Of a DNA stretch of 46,517 nucleotides, positions 16,459 to 25,042 are shown piece by piece; within the stretch, counting starts at the first letter, position 1; each line of letters opens with the position of its first letter. The position numbers and the translations under genes are program-made. Source of the DNA: an uncultured Bacilli bacterium. Lineage in GTDB: Bacteria; Bacillota_I; Bacilli_A; RF39; UBA660. The DNA lies in NCBI GenBank assembly GCA_934130405.1, contig CAKOXX010000011.1, positions 1 to 46,517 on the forward strand, read 5' to 3'. Below the pieces are notes generated by a model. That model saw nothing but the letters and a program-made list of their open reading frames with translations, did not search any database and was not told where the DNA came from.

Positions 16459-17166
16459 ATGGAACTAGAAGAGGAAAAAGTTAAGATAAGAAAATATGTT
16501 ATTACTGGAATAGTTATATTGCTAGTAATCATTTTTCTTATATCAATCTTAAAAACTTTTAAGAGTAGTAAATATAGTGCTAATAATTATATCAAGCAAG
16601 TAGCAACTTACACCATAAAAGGAACAAGTATTAGCTCTAGACTACCTAAAATATTAATTGATAGTAATAGTGCTAGAAGTGTAAATCAAGAAATAGAAGA
16701 TGACTATAATAAAGCCATTGCTTCTACTAATCAGGCTTTCAACTATCAATATAGTATTAATGATAAATACTTTTCCCTAGCAACTTATACTTATATAACA
16801 GAAGAAAAAACGGGTTATACTTATCCTAGTTTTAAAACTTATAATTTTTCTTTAGATACAAAAGAGTTAGTAGATGATGATACTTTATTAAATAGTTTTA
16901 ATAAGACCTTTCAAGATGTTAGTAATACGCTAGAAGCCAAAATGCAAGAAAACTATCAAGGAGAAATTGATGAATTATATCTGAGTGAGCAAGAATGTGA
17001 CTTTTCTTGTTTCTTAAATAGAAGACAAATAGAAAACTTTGATACAGATAATCATTTATATGTCTTAAATAATAAACTATACTTTTACCATGGATTTATG
17101 ATTTTCTCAAATCTAGGTGAAGAAAAATTCTATAAAAATGAAACATTCTTATATGAAGTAGAATAG
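16459..17166 (+). CDS. Single-pass membrane protein with DUF4163/DUF3298-like extracellular domain
   Basis: 235 residues. Membrane helix at about 13-32 (YVITGIVILLVIIFLISIL) after a charged start. The outer part has the pattern of DUF4163/DUF3298 (PdaC/RsiV type): RLPKILIDSNSARSVNQEIE, FNYQYSINDKYFSLATYTY, then YPSFKTYNFSLDTKELVDDD. It carries a Cys pair, ECDFSCFL, which also occurs in the homolog at 19764 (ECDYNCFLY). In known proteins such domains bind muropeptides or lysozyme; here it sits among wall hydrolases, so an inhibitory or scaffold role is possible but unproven. Confidence 0.6.
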   Translation: MELEEEKVKIRKYVITGIVILLVIIFLISILKTFKSSKYSANNYIKQVATYTIKGTSISSRLPKILIDSNSARSVNQEIEDDYNKAIASTNQAFNYQYSINDKYFSLATYTYITEEKTGYTYPSFKTYNFSLDTKELVDDDTLLNSFNKTFQDVSNTLEAKMQENYQGEIDELYLSEQECDFSCFLNRRQIENFDTDNHLYVLNNKLYFYHGFMIFSNLGEEKFYKNETFLYEVE

Positions 17167-17176
17167 GAGCGATTAG

Positions 17177-17902
17177 ATGGTAGCCTTAATAACTGGTAGT
17201 ACTGGTGGACTTGGTAAGGAAATAGCCCTTACTTTTGCCAAAGATGGATTTGATATAATTCTTCATTATCATAATGATGAAGTAGGTGTTTTAAACCTTG
17301 CTAGTGACATAAGAAATAAATATAAAAGAACAGTTAGAATGTATAAAGCTGATTTAACAAAAGAAGAAGAAATTACTAAGATGGTCGAAAATATTAAAAC
17401 TGATTATTTTTCGTTAGATGTTTTAGTAAATAACGCTGCAATATGTAAAGATACGGATTTAATGTTAAAAGATAAAAAAGACTTTCTAGAAGTAATGAAT
17501 GTTAATTTGATTGCTCCGTTTCTTCTTTCTAAACAGCTTTATCCTTTATTAAAAGATGCTGGTGGAACAATTATCAATATTTCTTCTAATAATGCACTTA
17601 ATAGCTACTATGCGGAAAGTATTGATTATGATGCTTCAAAGAAGGCACTTATTTCTCTAACAAACAATTTAGCATTATCTTTTGCTCCAGAAGTTAGAGT
17701 TAACTGTCTTTGCCCTGGCTGGATTAATACAAAGATGAATAAAGATTTAGATGAAACATTTAAAAAACAAGAAGAAGAAAAAATATTCTTAAAACGCTTT
17801 GCGGAGCCGGAAGAAATAGCAAATGTTGTTTCTTTCTTAGCAAGCTCTAAAGCCAGTTATATAAATAATGCTGTTATTACCGTAGATGGAGGTGTCAAAT
17901 GA
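17177..17902 (+). CDS. Short-chain dehydrogenase/reductase, FabG-like
   Basis: 241 residues, classical SDR length. Cofactor loop VALITGSTGGLGKEIA, then DVLVNNAAICKD, catalytic Ser in INISSNNA, YDASKK (Tyr and Lys), RVNCLCPGWINTKM and the C-terminal YINNAVITVDGGVK. It resembles 3-oxoacyl-ACP reductase FabG, but its lone position among wall genes makes the substrate uncertain. It overlaps the next gene by ATGA. Arg instead of the usual acidic residue after strand 2 is not seen; the region HYHNDEVG gives no clear NADP/NAD preference. Confidence 0.85.
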   Translation: MVALITGSTGGLGKEIALTFAKDGFDIILHYHNDEVGVLNLASDIRNKYKRTVRMYKADLTKEEEITKMVENIKTDYFSLDVLVNNAAICKDTDLMLKDKKDFLEVMNVNLIAPFLLSKQLYPLLKDAGGTIINISSNNALNSYYAESIDYDASKKALISLTNNLALSFAPEVRVNCLCPGWINTKMNKDLDETFKKQEEEKIFLKRFAEPEEIANVVSFLASSKASYINNAVITVDGGVK

Positions 17903-18789
17903 TAAAATTTTTAGTAGACTTAAATGCTAACTGTTCTGACTATGCCGTTGCTAGTACCCTAAACCTAGCTTACAAAATATTTAAAATGATTTGTGTAATT
18001 GTCCCAATTATTTTAATAGTATTTGCTACTATTGATGTTTCAAAGATAATGATTGCACCTGATAATAAAAAAAATAACATATCAAATGTTTTTAAAAAAG
18101 TAATGGCTGCTATCATTATCTTTATGGTACCAAATCTAATGAATGTTGTAGTTAATTTAAACAATTTAGCCGGTGTTGGAACTTCAACTTTTAGTATAGC
18201 AAGTTGTTTAAATAACTCTGAGACATCATCTAAATCAATCACTGCTGCTGTTTATAAAGAAGGAGCAGGAACAGAGAAAGGTTCTGGTCTATCAGGAATG
18301 TATGGAGACTTATCAGGACTTAGTCAGTACACTGGTAGTAGTGGTGTGGCAGGAGAAGGAGCTCAAAAACTAATAAATATTGCGATTGGTGAAATAGGAA
18401 ATAATGAAGCCGATGGAACACATATGAAATATGAAACATTTATGGGATTTGATGGCTCTGCTCCTTGGTGTGCTATGTTTGTTTCTTGGTGTGCTAATGA
18501 AGCAAAATTTATAGAGTCAGGTATCATTCCAAAATATTCTGCCTGTAGTGATGGTGTTGCTTTCTTCCAAGGAAAAGGAAGTTTCCACCTTGAAGGAAGC
18601 GGTTATACACCACAACCAGGAGATATCATTTTCTTTGGACCTGGCGGAAGTTCACATACCGGAATTGTCGAAAAAGCCGATGCTAATAATGTTTATACTA
18701 TAGAAGGTAATACAAGTGATATGGTGGCTAGAAGAACTCATGCTAGAACTGGTAGTACAGTTTATGGTTATGGGACACCAGCTTATTAA
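17899..18789 (+). CDS. CHAP-domain peptidoglycan hydrolase with pilin-like membrane anchor
   Basis: 296 residues. N-terminal anchor: NCSDYAVASTLNLAYKIFKM, helix ICVIVPIILIVFATI, loop APDNKKNNISNVFKK, helix MAAIIIFMVPNLMNVVV. Linker: YKEGAGTEKGSGLSGMYGDL and SGLSQY. CHAP domain about 155-296: APWCAMFVSWC (catalytic Cys), PGDIIFFG, SHTGIVEK (His), YTIEGNTSD (Glu/Asn). CHAP enzymes are amidases or endopeptidases of peptidoglycan. ATG overlaps the SDR stop (ATGA). DNA of the linker and domain start is nearly the same as in the next gene. No cleavable signal peptide: the anchor should keep it on the membrane with the CHAP domain outside. Confidence 0.8.
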   Translation: MIKFLVDLNANCSDYAVASTLNLAYKIFKMICVIVPIILIVFATIDVSKIMIAPDNKKNNISNVFKKVMAAIIIFMVPNLMNVVVNLNNLAGVGTSTFSIASCLNNSETSSKSITAAVYKEGAGTEKGSGLSGMYGDLSGLSQYTGSSGVAGEGAQKLINIAIGEIGNNEADGTHMKYETFMGFDGSAPWCAMFVSWCANEAKFIESGIIPKYSACSDGVAFFQGKGSFHLEGSGYTPQPGDIIFFGPGGSSHTGIVEKADANNVYTIEGNTSDMVARRTHARTGSTVYGYGTPAY

Positions 18790-18802
18790 AATGGAGGTAA
18801 CA

Positions 18803-19723
18803 ATGCAAATTTTATTAAACATTAATGATAGTTGTAGTGATTATGCAGTTGCTTCCTCATTGAGACTTTTCTATGATATCTTTAAAATGGTTAGTATAAT
18901 TGTCCCAATTATTTTAATTATCTCTGTTATAGTATCCTTAGTTAAATTAATGATTAACCCTGATGATAAAAAAGGGTTACCTGGTATTTATAGAAAAGTA
19001 ATCGCTGCATTCTTAATCTTTTTATTACCAAACTCCATTACCACGATAGTTAATATTTATAATTCCGGAAGTAATGATACTAATACCGTTTTTAACGTCT
19101 TAACCTGTTTTCAAAGTTCAACAAAAACGGCCGAATCAATCACTGCTGCTATTTATAAAGAAGGAGCCGGAACAGAGAAAGGTTCTGGTCTATCAGGAAT
19201 GTATGGAGACTTATCAGGACTTAGTCAGTATACAGGTAGTAGTAGTGTCGCCGGCGAAGGAGCACAAAAACTGATAAATATTGCAATTGGTGAAATAGGA
19301 AACAATGAAGCTGATAAAACCCATGAAAAATATGCTATTTCAATGGGAAACCCCACTGATTGGGCCTGGTGTGCTATGTTTGTAACTTGGTGTTCTAAGC
19401 AAGCTGGCTTTATTGACTCAGGCATTATGCCAGAGTATCAACACTGCAGTGTCGGAATTAGTTTTTATCAAGGGAAAAATGAATTTCATCTAGCAAGTAG
19501 TGGTTACACCCCAAAACCTGGTGATATAGCATTTTATGGAGACGGCGGTAACGACCATACTGGAATTGTCGAAAAAGTTGATGCTAATTACATATATACA
19601 ATCGAAGGAAACACTACTTGTGAAGGAGAAACTGCAAGTTTATGTAAGGGTACACATGGAGTATCACGAAAAACAAGACCAAGAGTAGGTTGGGTCTATG
19701 GTTATGGCTCACCAGCTTATTAA
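18803..19723 (+). CDS. CHAP-domain peptidoglycan hydrolase with pilin-like membrane anchor (paralog)
   Basis: 306 residues from ATG 18803, which has GGAGG at good distance; the longer open frame from 18716 runs through the previous gene and is rejected. Anchor: DSCSDYAVASSLRLFYDIFK, helix VSIIVPIILIISVIVSL, loop NPDDKKGLPGIYRK, helix AAFLIFLLPNSITTIV. The same YKEGAGTEKGSGLSGMYGDL linker follows. CHAP part: WAWCAMFVTWC, PGDIAFYG, DHTGIVEK, YTIEGNTTC. A Cys pair (TTCEGETASLC) near the end is absent from its paralog. Its start lies 13 bases after the paralog's stop; a tandem duplication with later divergence of the catalytic half. Confidence 0.8.
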   Translation: MQILLNINDSCSDYAVASSLRLFYDIFKMVSIIVPIILIISVIVSLVKLMINPDDKKGLPGIYRKVIAAFLIFLLPNSITTIVNIYNSGSNDTNTVFNVLTCFQSSTKTAESITAAIYKEGAGTEKGSGLSGMYGDLSGLSQYTGSSSVAGEGAQKLINIAIGEIGNNEADKTHEKYAISMGNPTDWAWCAMFVTWCSKQAGFIDSGIMPEYQHCSVGISFYQGKNEFHLASSGYTPKPGDIAFYGDGGNDHTGIVEKVDANYIYTIEGNTTCEGETASLCKGTHGVSRKTRPRVGWVYGYGSPAY

Positions 19724-19763
19724 CCTATTAATTAATATTAGAAGAGAAGGGAAAAAGTAGATA

Positions 19764-20489
19764 ATGTTAGAAAGATTTCAATTAGATGAAGATGAGAAAA
19801 AAAGTTTAGAAAAGTCCTTAAAAATTATTGTTGGTTTAATAATATTTACCATTATCCTATTAATATATAATAGTACTTTTAAAAATGATGCCTTAAGTAG
19901 GATTAAAAGCAACCGTAGAAAAGACTTAATCTATACAGTAAAACAAAAAACAGTAGATGGTCGTCACAGTGAAGTACCATATATCAACATCAAAGGAAAA
20001 AACATTGAAAAATTAAATCAAGAAATAGAAGAATTTACTAGTGAATGTTTTAAAGAAGGGACAGACCTTATCTCTTATCAATATGATGTTAGCGATAAAA
20101 TATTATCATTAGTAGTAAAAACAGCACATTTTGATAAAATTTATTATCCAGACTTTAGAACATATAACATCAATCTATCAGACCTTAGTATCTTAACAGA
20201 TGATGATATACTAGATAAATTTAACTTGACTACTACTAACGTTTCTAATAAAATAGAGAACAGATTTAAAGAATTTTATAATGATATGTTAGATAATAAC
20301 TATTATGGTGGTGAATGTGATTATAACTGTTTCTTATATTTCCGTGGAGATAAAGACTATCTATCAGACATTCACTACTACTTAAAAGATAATAAATTAT
20401 ATGTTTATAAAGCCTTCAATGTATATAGTGTTTATGATGAAGAAAATTATTTTACAGAAGATGACTTTTTTATTCAAGTAAGTGAGTGA
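19764..20489 (+). CDS. Single-pass membrane protein with DUF4163/DUF3298-like domain (paralog of 16459 gene)
   Basis: 241 residues. Charged N-terminus, one helix at about 24-40 (IIVGLIIFTIILLIY), then an outer domain parallel to that of the 16459 product: VPYINIKGKNIEKLNQEIEE, SYQYDVSDKILSLVVKT, YPDFRTYNINLSDLSILTDD and GECDYNCFLY. The two genes bracket the SDR and CHAP genes. Each is anchored and extracellular, so they probably act on or sense wall material. No catalytic motif is visible. The stop overlaps the ribosome site region of the next gene. Confidence 0.6.
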   Translation: MLERFQLDEDEKKSLEKSLKIIVGLIIFTIILLIYNSTFKNDALSRIKSNRRKDLIYTVKQKTVDGRHSEVPYINIKGKNIEKLNQEIEEFTSECFKEGTDLISYQYDVSDKILSLVVKTAHFDKIYYPDFRTYNINLSDLSILTDDDILDKFNLTTTNVSNKIENRFKEFYNDMLDNNYYGGECDYNCFLYFRGDKDYLSDIHYYLKDNKLYVYKAFNVYSVYDEENYFTEDDFFIQVSE

Positions 20490-20493
20490 TAAA

Positions 20494-21708
20494 ATGAATT
20501 TAGAATTAATAGAAGAAAAATTACAAGAAGAATTTAAAAAAATTGATGAGCAAGAAGCCAAAAATAGCTTGAAAGTATTAACAGCTTTTAGAGAAGAAAG
20601 AGTAAGTGAAACCGACTTCAACTCAACTACGGGTTATGGTTATAATGATGAAGGACGAGATAAACTAGAACGTGTCTTTAGTAGAGTATTAGGTAGTGAA
20701 GATGCCTTAGTAAGAAGTCAGTTTATCTCAGGAAGTCATGCCTTAACCGTAACACTTTTCGCTCTTCTAAGACCAGGAGATACCCTACTTAGTATTTCTG
20801 GTAAACCATATGATACTCTAGATGAAGTGATTGGTATTAGAGAAAATAAGTCAAGTTTAAAAAGCTTTAATATAGCCTATCAACAAATCGATTTAGTAAA
20901 CAATGATTTTGATTATGATAAAATAAAAGAAGTATTAACAACTACCAAGATAAAAGTAGTCGAAATACAAAGATCAAAAGGATATTCTATTAGAGAAAGT
21001 CTTTCTATTGAAAAACTTACTAAAGTAATAAAATTTATTAAAGATATAAATAAAGATATCATCATAATGGTAGATAACTGTTACTGTGAATTAGTCGAAG
21101 ATAAAACCCCTTGCGAAGTAGGAGCAGACATAATGGTTGGCTCTTTGATAAAAAATCTAGGAGGAGCAATTGCACCAAATGGGGCTTACGTTGCAGGAAG
21201 TCATAGCCTAATCGAACTAGTAGCAGAACGCTTAACTTTACCAGGTGAAGGTCGAGAAGTAGGACCATCTTTAGGCATAAATAGAAGCCTTTATCAAGGA
21301 CTGTTTTTAGCACCATCTGTAGTAGCCGCTGCTTTAAAAACAGCCGTTTTAACCGCATACATAGCAGAAGAACAAGGCTACCAAGTAGAACCTAAATACA
21401 ATGCTAAAAGAGTAGATATTGTTCAAAGCATCATCTTTGGTAATAAAGAAGATTTAATTACTTACTGTCAAGAAATACAAAAATACTCACCAGTAGATTC
21501 TTTCTCAACCTGTTATCCAGCACCAATGCCCGGCTATGATGACGAGGTAATTATGGCTTCTGGTAGTTTCACTAATGGTTCTTCAATCGAACTATCCTGT
21601 GATGGTCCATTAAGAAGTCCATATATTGCTTATCAACAAGGAGCAATAAGTTATCAATATGGCAAAATAGCTGTATATAACGCTTTTCAAAATTTAAAAA
21701 ATAAATAA
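20494..21708 (+). CDS. Methionine gamma-lyase family PLP enzyme, YnbB-like
   Basis: 404 residues from ATG 20494. Matches the PF06838 family once called aluminium resistance protein: TGYGYNDEGRDKLERVFSRV, FISGSHALTVTLFALLRPGD, MVDNCYCELVEDKTPCEVGA, then VGSLIKNLGGAIAPNGAYVA with the likely PLP-binding Lys, and DGPLRSPYIAYQQG. Substrate is uncertain; the family is related to Cys/Met metabolism enzymes. Last gene of the long operon that starts at ireB; a strong terminator follows. Confidence 0.88.
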   Translation: MNLELIEEKLQEEFKKIDEQEAKNSLKVLTAFREERVSETDFNSTTGYGYNDEGRDKLERVFSRVLGSEDALVRSQFISGSHALTVTLFALLRPGDTLLSISGKPYDTLDEVIGIRENKSSLKSFNIAYQQIDLVNNDFDYDKIKEVLTTTKIKVVEIQRSKGYSIRESLSIEKLTKVIKFIKDINKDIIIMVDNCYCELVEDKTPCEVGADIMVGSLIKNLGGAIAPNGAYVAGSHSLIELVAERLTLPGEGREVGPSLGINRSLYQGLFLAPSVVAAALKTAVLTAYIAEEQGYQVEPKYNAKRVDIVQSIIFGNKEDLITYCQEIQKYSPVDSFSTCYPAPMPGYDDEVIMASGSFTNGSSIELSCDGPLRSPYIAYQQGAISYQYGKIAVYNAFQNLKNK

Positions 21709-21718
21709 AATCTTGATT

Positions 21719-21750
21719 GGTATGAACAAATAATTCATACCTCTTTTTTT
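21719..21750 (+). terminator. Terminator of the ireB-to-ynbB-like operon
   Basis: GGTATGAA, a 7-base loop and TTCATACC form an 8-bp perfect stem, followed by TCTTTTTTT. Confidence 0.9.
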
Positions 21751-21787
21751 ATACAATAGGAAAGTTATAAAAAGTTTTAAATAGTTA

Positions 21788-21816
21788 TTGCAAACGTTTG
21801 TTTTATGTGATACGCT
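21788..21816 (+). promoter_or_regulatory. Possible promoter before the TnpB remnant, with a 10-bp palindrome
   Basis: TTGCAA (21788-21793), 17 bases, TACGCT (21811-21816). The -35 box overlaps the perfect palindrome CAAACGTTTG (21791-21800), which could be an operator. The -10 box is poor. Confidence 0.35.
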
Positions 21817-21842
21817 ATATTCTAATGAATTGAGGTGGTCAT

Positions 21843-22088
21843 ATGAAAGTGCTTAAAGGATATGTTTTTAGACTTTATCCAAATGTAGAGCAAAAGATTT
21901 TAATAAATAAAACTATCGGTTCTGCTAGACTTATCTATAATATCTTTTTAAGAGATAGAATTGATACTTACAATAATACTAAAAATGGTAAATCTGCATA
22001 TGACCAGAATATTATGATACCAAGTCTACTTGTGAAATATCCATTTTTAAAATTATTATGCTATACTTATGATGAGGTAGTAAAATGA
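21843..22088 (+). pseudogene. Truncated TnpB N-terminus (OrfB helix-turn-helix part only)
   Basis: 81 residues. The first ~35 match the intact TnpB at 25106 closely: VLKGYVFRLYPNVEQKILIN against ILRGYVFRLYPNKEQEILIN, then GSARLIYN. The RuvC-like nuclease and zinc finger are missing. A good ribosome site (GAGGTGG) remains. The frame ends TGA at 22086-22088, sharing ATGA with the next gene's start, so translation may be coupled. Most likely a deletion remnant of an IS200/IS605-type element; a domesticated DNA-binding protein cannot be excluded. Confidence 0.7.
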
Positions 22089-23650
22089 ATAGAAGAAGTA
22101 TTAAAAAACGGGCATTTAAAGTCTTAAAACGTCAATATTTTAAAGCAGTATTAGTCTGCTTCCTTTTTACCATCGTCTTTGGAAATGGATATACCTTTGT
22201 AACTAAAATATTTCCCAATGAAACTCCAAGAGAAGTAGTAGCAACGGTCGAAGAAAAAAAAGACACTATAAAAAACAAATCAAAAGAAGAAATAAAACTA
22301 GATATAAAAAATAATATAGAAGAAGGAGAAAAAGTCAAGAAAGAAAAATATACAAGAGGAATCTTAGCAGTCTTTGCCAATCAAGTATCATCATCTAGTT
22401 CACTAATGATAGGTATCTTAAAAGCATTTAATCAGTTACTATTTAAAGGCAATGTTTCCTTATTCTTTATTTTATTATTAGGTTTTAACTTAAACGTTTT
22501 AGCCATTATCTTTATAAAGAATATTATCGCCGTCGGTAGGTGCCGTTTCTTTCTTGAAAGTACAAAATATCGAAAAGTTCGTCTTGATAAAGTTTTATTT
22601 ATCTATAGAGTAAAGAAGACACTAACAACAGCGGAAAGTATGCTTTTAACCTCAATTTATCAATTCCTTTGGAACTTAACCGTTATTGGCGGAATAATAA
22701 AGCACTATTCCTATCTGTTAGTACCATATATAATCGCTGAAAATCCTACAATCAGTGGCAAAGAAGCTATTGACCTATCAATAAAAATGATGAACGGTCG
22801 TAAACTAGAAGCCTTCAAACTAGAGTTATCACTATTTCCTTGGTACTTATTAGGAGTAGCAACTTTTCAGTTCAGTGATTTACTATTTCTAAATCCCTAT
22901 CATCAAGCAATACTAGCTGAATTTTATATGAATGTAAGAAGTGAATGCTTGGAAGAAGATAGTAGACTAGCAATTTATCTAAACGATAGATATCTAGATG
23001 GAAATATTAAAAACAGCTATTATTCAATGGATAAATTCACCATTCCTGAAAAAGAACACCGAACATGGTTGAATTTTGATTATAAGAAAAACTACTCAGT
23101 CGTAAACCTTGTTCTTTTCTTCTTCACCTTTGCTATGATAGGTTGGCTTTGGGAAGTAGCCCTTCACTTATTTGAAACTGGTCATTTTGTAAACCGTGGT
23201 ACCTTAATGGGACCATGGTTACCAATTTACGGCTACGGAGGAATTCTAATCTTAGTTTTATTAAAACCTTTCAGGGATAAACCGTACATCTTATTTATAT
23301 TGACATGTCTTTTATGTGGAATAGTAGAATATGGCACCTCTTGGTATCTAGAAGTAAAATACCACTTAAGATGGTGGGATTATACCGGTTACTTTCTAAA
23401 TTTAAATGGTAGAGTTTGTCTAGAAGGACTTTTAGTCTTCGGCCTAGGAGGATGTGGCTTTACTTATTTAGTAGCACCATTCTTAGATAATTTATATAAT
23501 AAAATCAAACCAAGTATAAAATATTTAATAGCAATAGTGCTATTATCACTATTTGTTATTGATAACATTTATTGTCATAATAAACCAAACATCGGTGAAG
23601 GCATTACAACCTACAAAAGTGATTGTAATTTAGAGGCAAAAATACTATAA
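22085..23650 (+). CDS. Membrane protein: DUF975-like N-terminus plus CmpB-type (PF06541) C-terminus
   Basis: 521 residues. N-terminal half: KRAFKVLKRQYFKAVLVCFL, several helices, GRCRFFLESTKYRKVRLDKV, YLLVPYIIAENPTISGKEAI and IKMMNGRKLEAFKLELS, the typical DUF975 order. From about residue 340: FAMIGWLWEVALHLF, GHFVNRGTLMGPWLPIYGYG and LEVKYHLRWWDYTGYFLNLN, then GRVCLEGLL, typical of PF06541, annotated as a putative ABC transporter permease. The charged stretch at ~50-90 is probably extracellular. The two families are usually separate proteins. Starts inside the stop of the TnpB remnant (ATGA); TGCTATACT at 22059-22067 could be its own extended -10 box. Function unknown. Confidence 0.7.
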   Translation: MNRRSIKKRAFKVLKRQYFKAVLVCFLFTIVFGNGYTFVTKIFPNETPREVVATVEEKKDTIKNKSKEEIKLDIKNNIEEGEKVKKEKYTRGILAVFANQVSSSSSLMIGILKAFNQLLFKGNVSLFFILLLGFNLNVLAIIFIKNIIAVGRCRFFLESTKYRKVRLDKVLFIYRVKKTLTTAESMLLTSIYQFLWNLTVIGGIIKHYSYLLVPYIIAENPTISGKEAIDLSIKMMNGRKLEAFKLELSLFPWYLLGVATFQFSDLLFLNPYHQAILAEFYMNVRSECLEEDSRLAIYLNDRYLDGNIKNSYYSMDKFTIPEKEHRTWLNFDYKKNYSVVNLVLFFFTFAMIGWLWEVALHLFETGHFVNRGTLMGPWLPIYGYGGILILVLLKPFRDKPYILFILTCLLCGIVEYGTSWYLEVKYHLRWWDYTGYFLNLNGRVCLEGLLVFGLGGCGFTYLVAPFLDNLYNKIKPSIKYLIAIVLLSLFVIDNIYCHNKPNIGEGITTYKSDCNLEAKIL

Positions 23651-23676
23651 TATTAAGTAATGAAAGGAAGAAGAAA

Positions 23677-24966
23677 ATGTTAGATATAAAATTTGTAAGA
23701 GAAAATAAAGACATTGTAAAAGAAAATATAAAGAAAAAATTTCAAGATGAAAAACTTCCTCTTGTAGATGAAGTAGTAGAATTAGACCAAGAAATCAGAA
23801 ATTTAAAACAAGAAGGCGATACTCTTCGTCAAGAAAGAAACCAAATAAGTAGTGAAATAGGTTTATTAATGCGTGATAAAAAAATCGAAGAAGCAAATGA
23901 TAAAAAAGCTTATGTTGTGACAATTAATAAAAAATTAGTTGATATCGAAGCTAAAGAGGCAGAACTAGCAAAACAGTTAAAAGAAAAAATGATGGTAATT
24001 CCTAATATAATGGATTCATCTGTTCCTATCGGCAAAGATGATAGTGAAAATGTAGAAGTAGAAAGATTTGGTGAAGCAACAGTTCCAGCTTATGAAATTC
24101 CATATCATGCTGATATTATTATGAATGTTAATGGAATGGATAAAGAAGCAGCAGGTCGTACTTCTGGTCAAGGCTTTTATTACTTAACAGGAGATATTGC
24201 AAGACTTCACGAAGCAATGATTGCTTATGCCAGAGACTATATGATTAATAAAGGTTTTACTTACTGTATTCCACCATTTATGATTAGAAGTGATGTAGTA
24301 ACTGGTGTTATGTCTTTTCCAGAAATGGAAGCAATGATGTATAAAATTCAAGACGAGGACCTTTACTTAATTGGTACTAGTGAACATTCAATGATAGGTC
24401 GCTATAAAGACCAAATTATTAAAGAAGATGACTTACCAATAACTTTAACTAGTTATTCACCTTGCTTTAGAAAAGAAGGCGGTTCTCACGGCTTAGAAGA
24501 ACGTGGACTATATCGCGTTCATCAATTTGAAAAAGAAGAAATGATTGTTATTTGTAAAGCAGAAGAAGCAATGGACTGGTATAATAAAATGTGGAAATAT
24601 ACTGTTGAAGTATTTAGAAATATGAATGTACCAGTAAGACAATTAGAATGTTGTAGTGGTGACTTGGCTGATTTAAAAGTAAAATCTTGTGATGTAGAAG
24701 CTTGGAGTCCAAGACAAAAGAAATACTTTGAAGTAGGAAGTTGTTCAACTTTAGGTGATGCTCAAGCAAGACGTCTTGGTATTCGTGCTAAAGGAGAAAA
24801 TGGTACATACTTTGTTAATACTTTAAACAACACTGTAGTAGCATCTCCTCGTGGAATGATTGCTGTTATTGAAAATAATTATCAAGAAGATGGTAGTATA
24901 ATTGTTCCTGAAGTATTAAGACCATACATGGGTGGCCTTGAAGTAATTACCCCAAAAAGTAAATAA
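23677..24966 (+). CDS. serS: Seryl-tRNA synthetase
   Basis: 429 residues, full length. N-terminal tRNA-binding coiled coil about 30-100 (IRNLKQEGDTLRQERNQISS), then the class II core: VNGMDKEAAGRTSGQGFYYL, LIGTSEHSMIG, motif 2 CFRKEGGSHGLEERGLYRVH then QFEKEEM, and motif 3 VNTLNNTVVASPRGMIAVIE. Joins serine to tRNA-Ser. No T-box leader is visible in the 26 bases before it, so it is either read from the upstream membrane protein gene's promoter or lacks that control. Terminator downstream. Confidence 0.98.
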   Translation: MLDIKFVRENKDIVKENIKKKFQDEKLPLVDEVVELDQEIRNLKQEGDTLRQERNQISSEIGLLMRDKKIEEANDKKAYVVTINKKLVDIEAKEAELAKQLKEKMMVIPNIMDSSVPIGKDDSENVEVERFGEATVPAYEIPYHADIIMNVNGMDKEAAGRTSGQGFYYLTGDIARLHEAMIAYARDYMINKGFTYCIPPFMIRSDVVTGVMSFPEMEAMMYKIQDEDLYLIGTSEHSMIGRYKDQIIKEDDLPITLTSYSPCFRKEGGSHGLEERGLYRVHQFEKEEMIVICKAEEAMDWYNKMWKYTVEVFRNMNVPVRQLECCSGDLADLKVKSCDVEAWSPRQKKYFEVGSCSTLGDAQARRLGIRAKGENGTYFVNTLNNTVVASPRGMIAVIENNYQEDGSIIVPEVLRPYMGGLEVITPKSK

Positions 24967-24976
24967 TTTTCGATAA

Positions 24977-25008
24977 ATACCTGTTTCTTAACGAAATAGG
25001 TTTTTCTT
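24977..25008 (+). terminator. Terminator after serS
   Basis: CCTGTTTC pairs with GAAATAGG (one G-T pair) around a 5-base loop, followed by TTTTTCTTT. Confidence 0.8.
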
Positions 25009-25042
25009 TGTCAAAATATACCAGTGAAAAAATTTAAAATTG

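Noticed and set aside
18716..18802. Longer start for the second CHAP protein
   Set aside because: The upstream codons run through the end of the previous gene in another frame and lack a ribosome site; ATG 18803 has GGAGG and starts like its paralogs.
17899..19723. Conjugative transfer operon
   Set aside because: Only the pilin-like anchors recall conjugation; no VirB4, coupling ATPase, relaxase or other transfer gene is present in the window.
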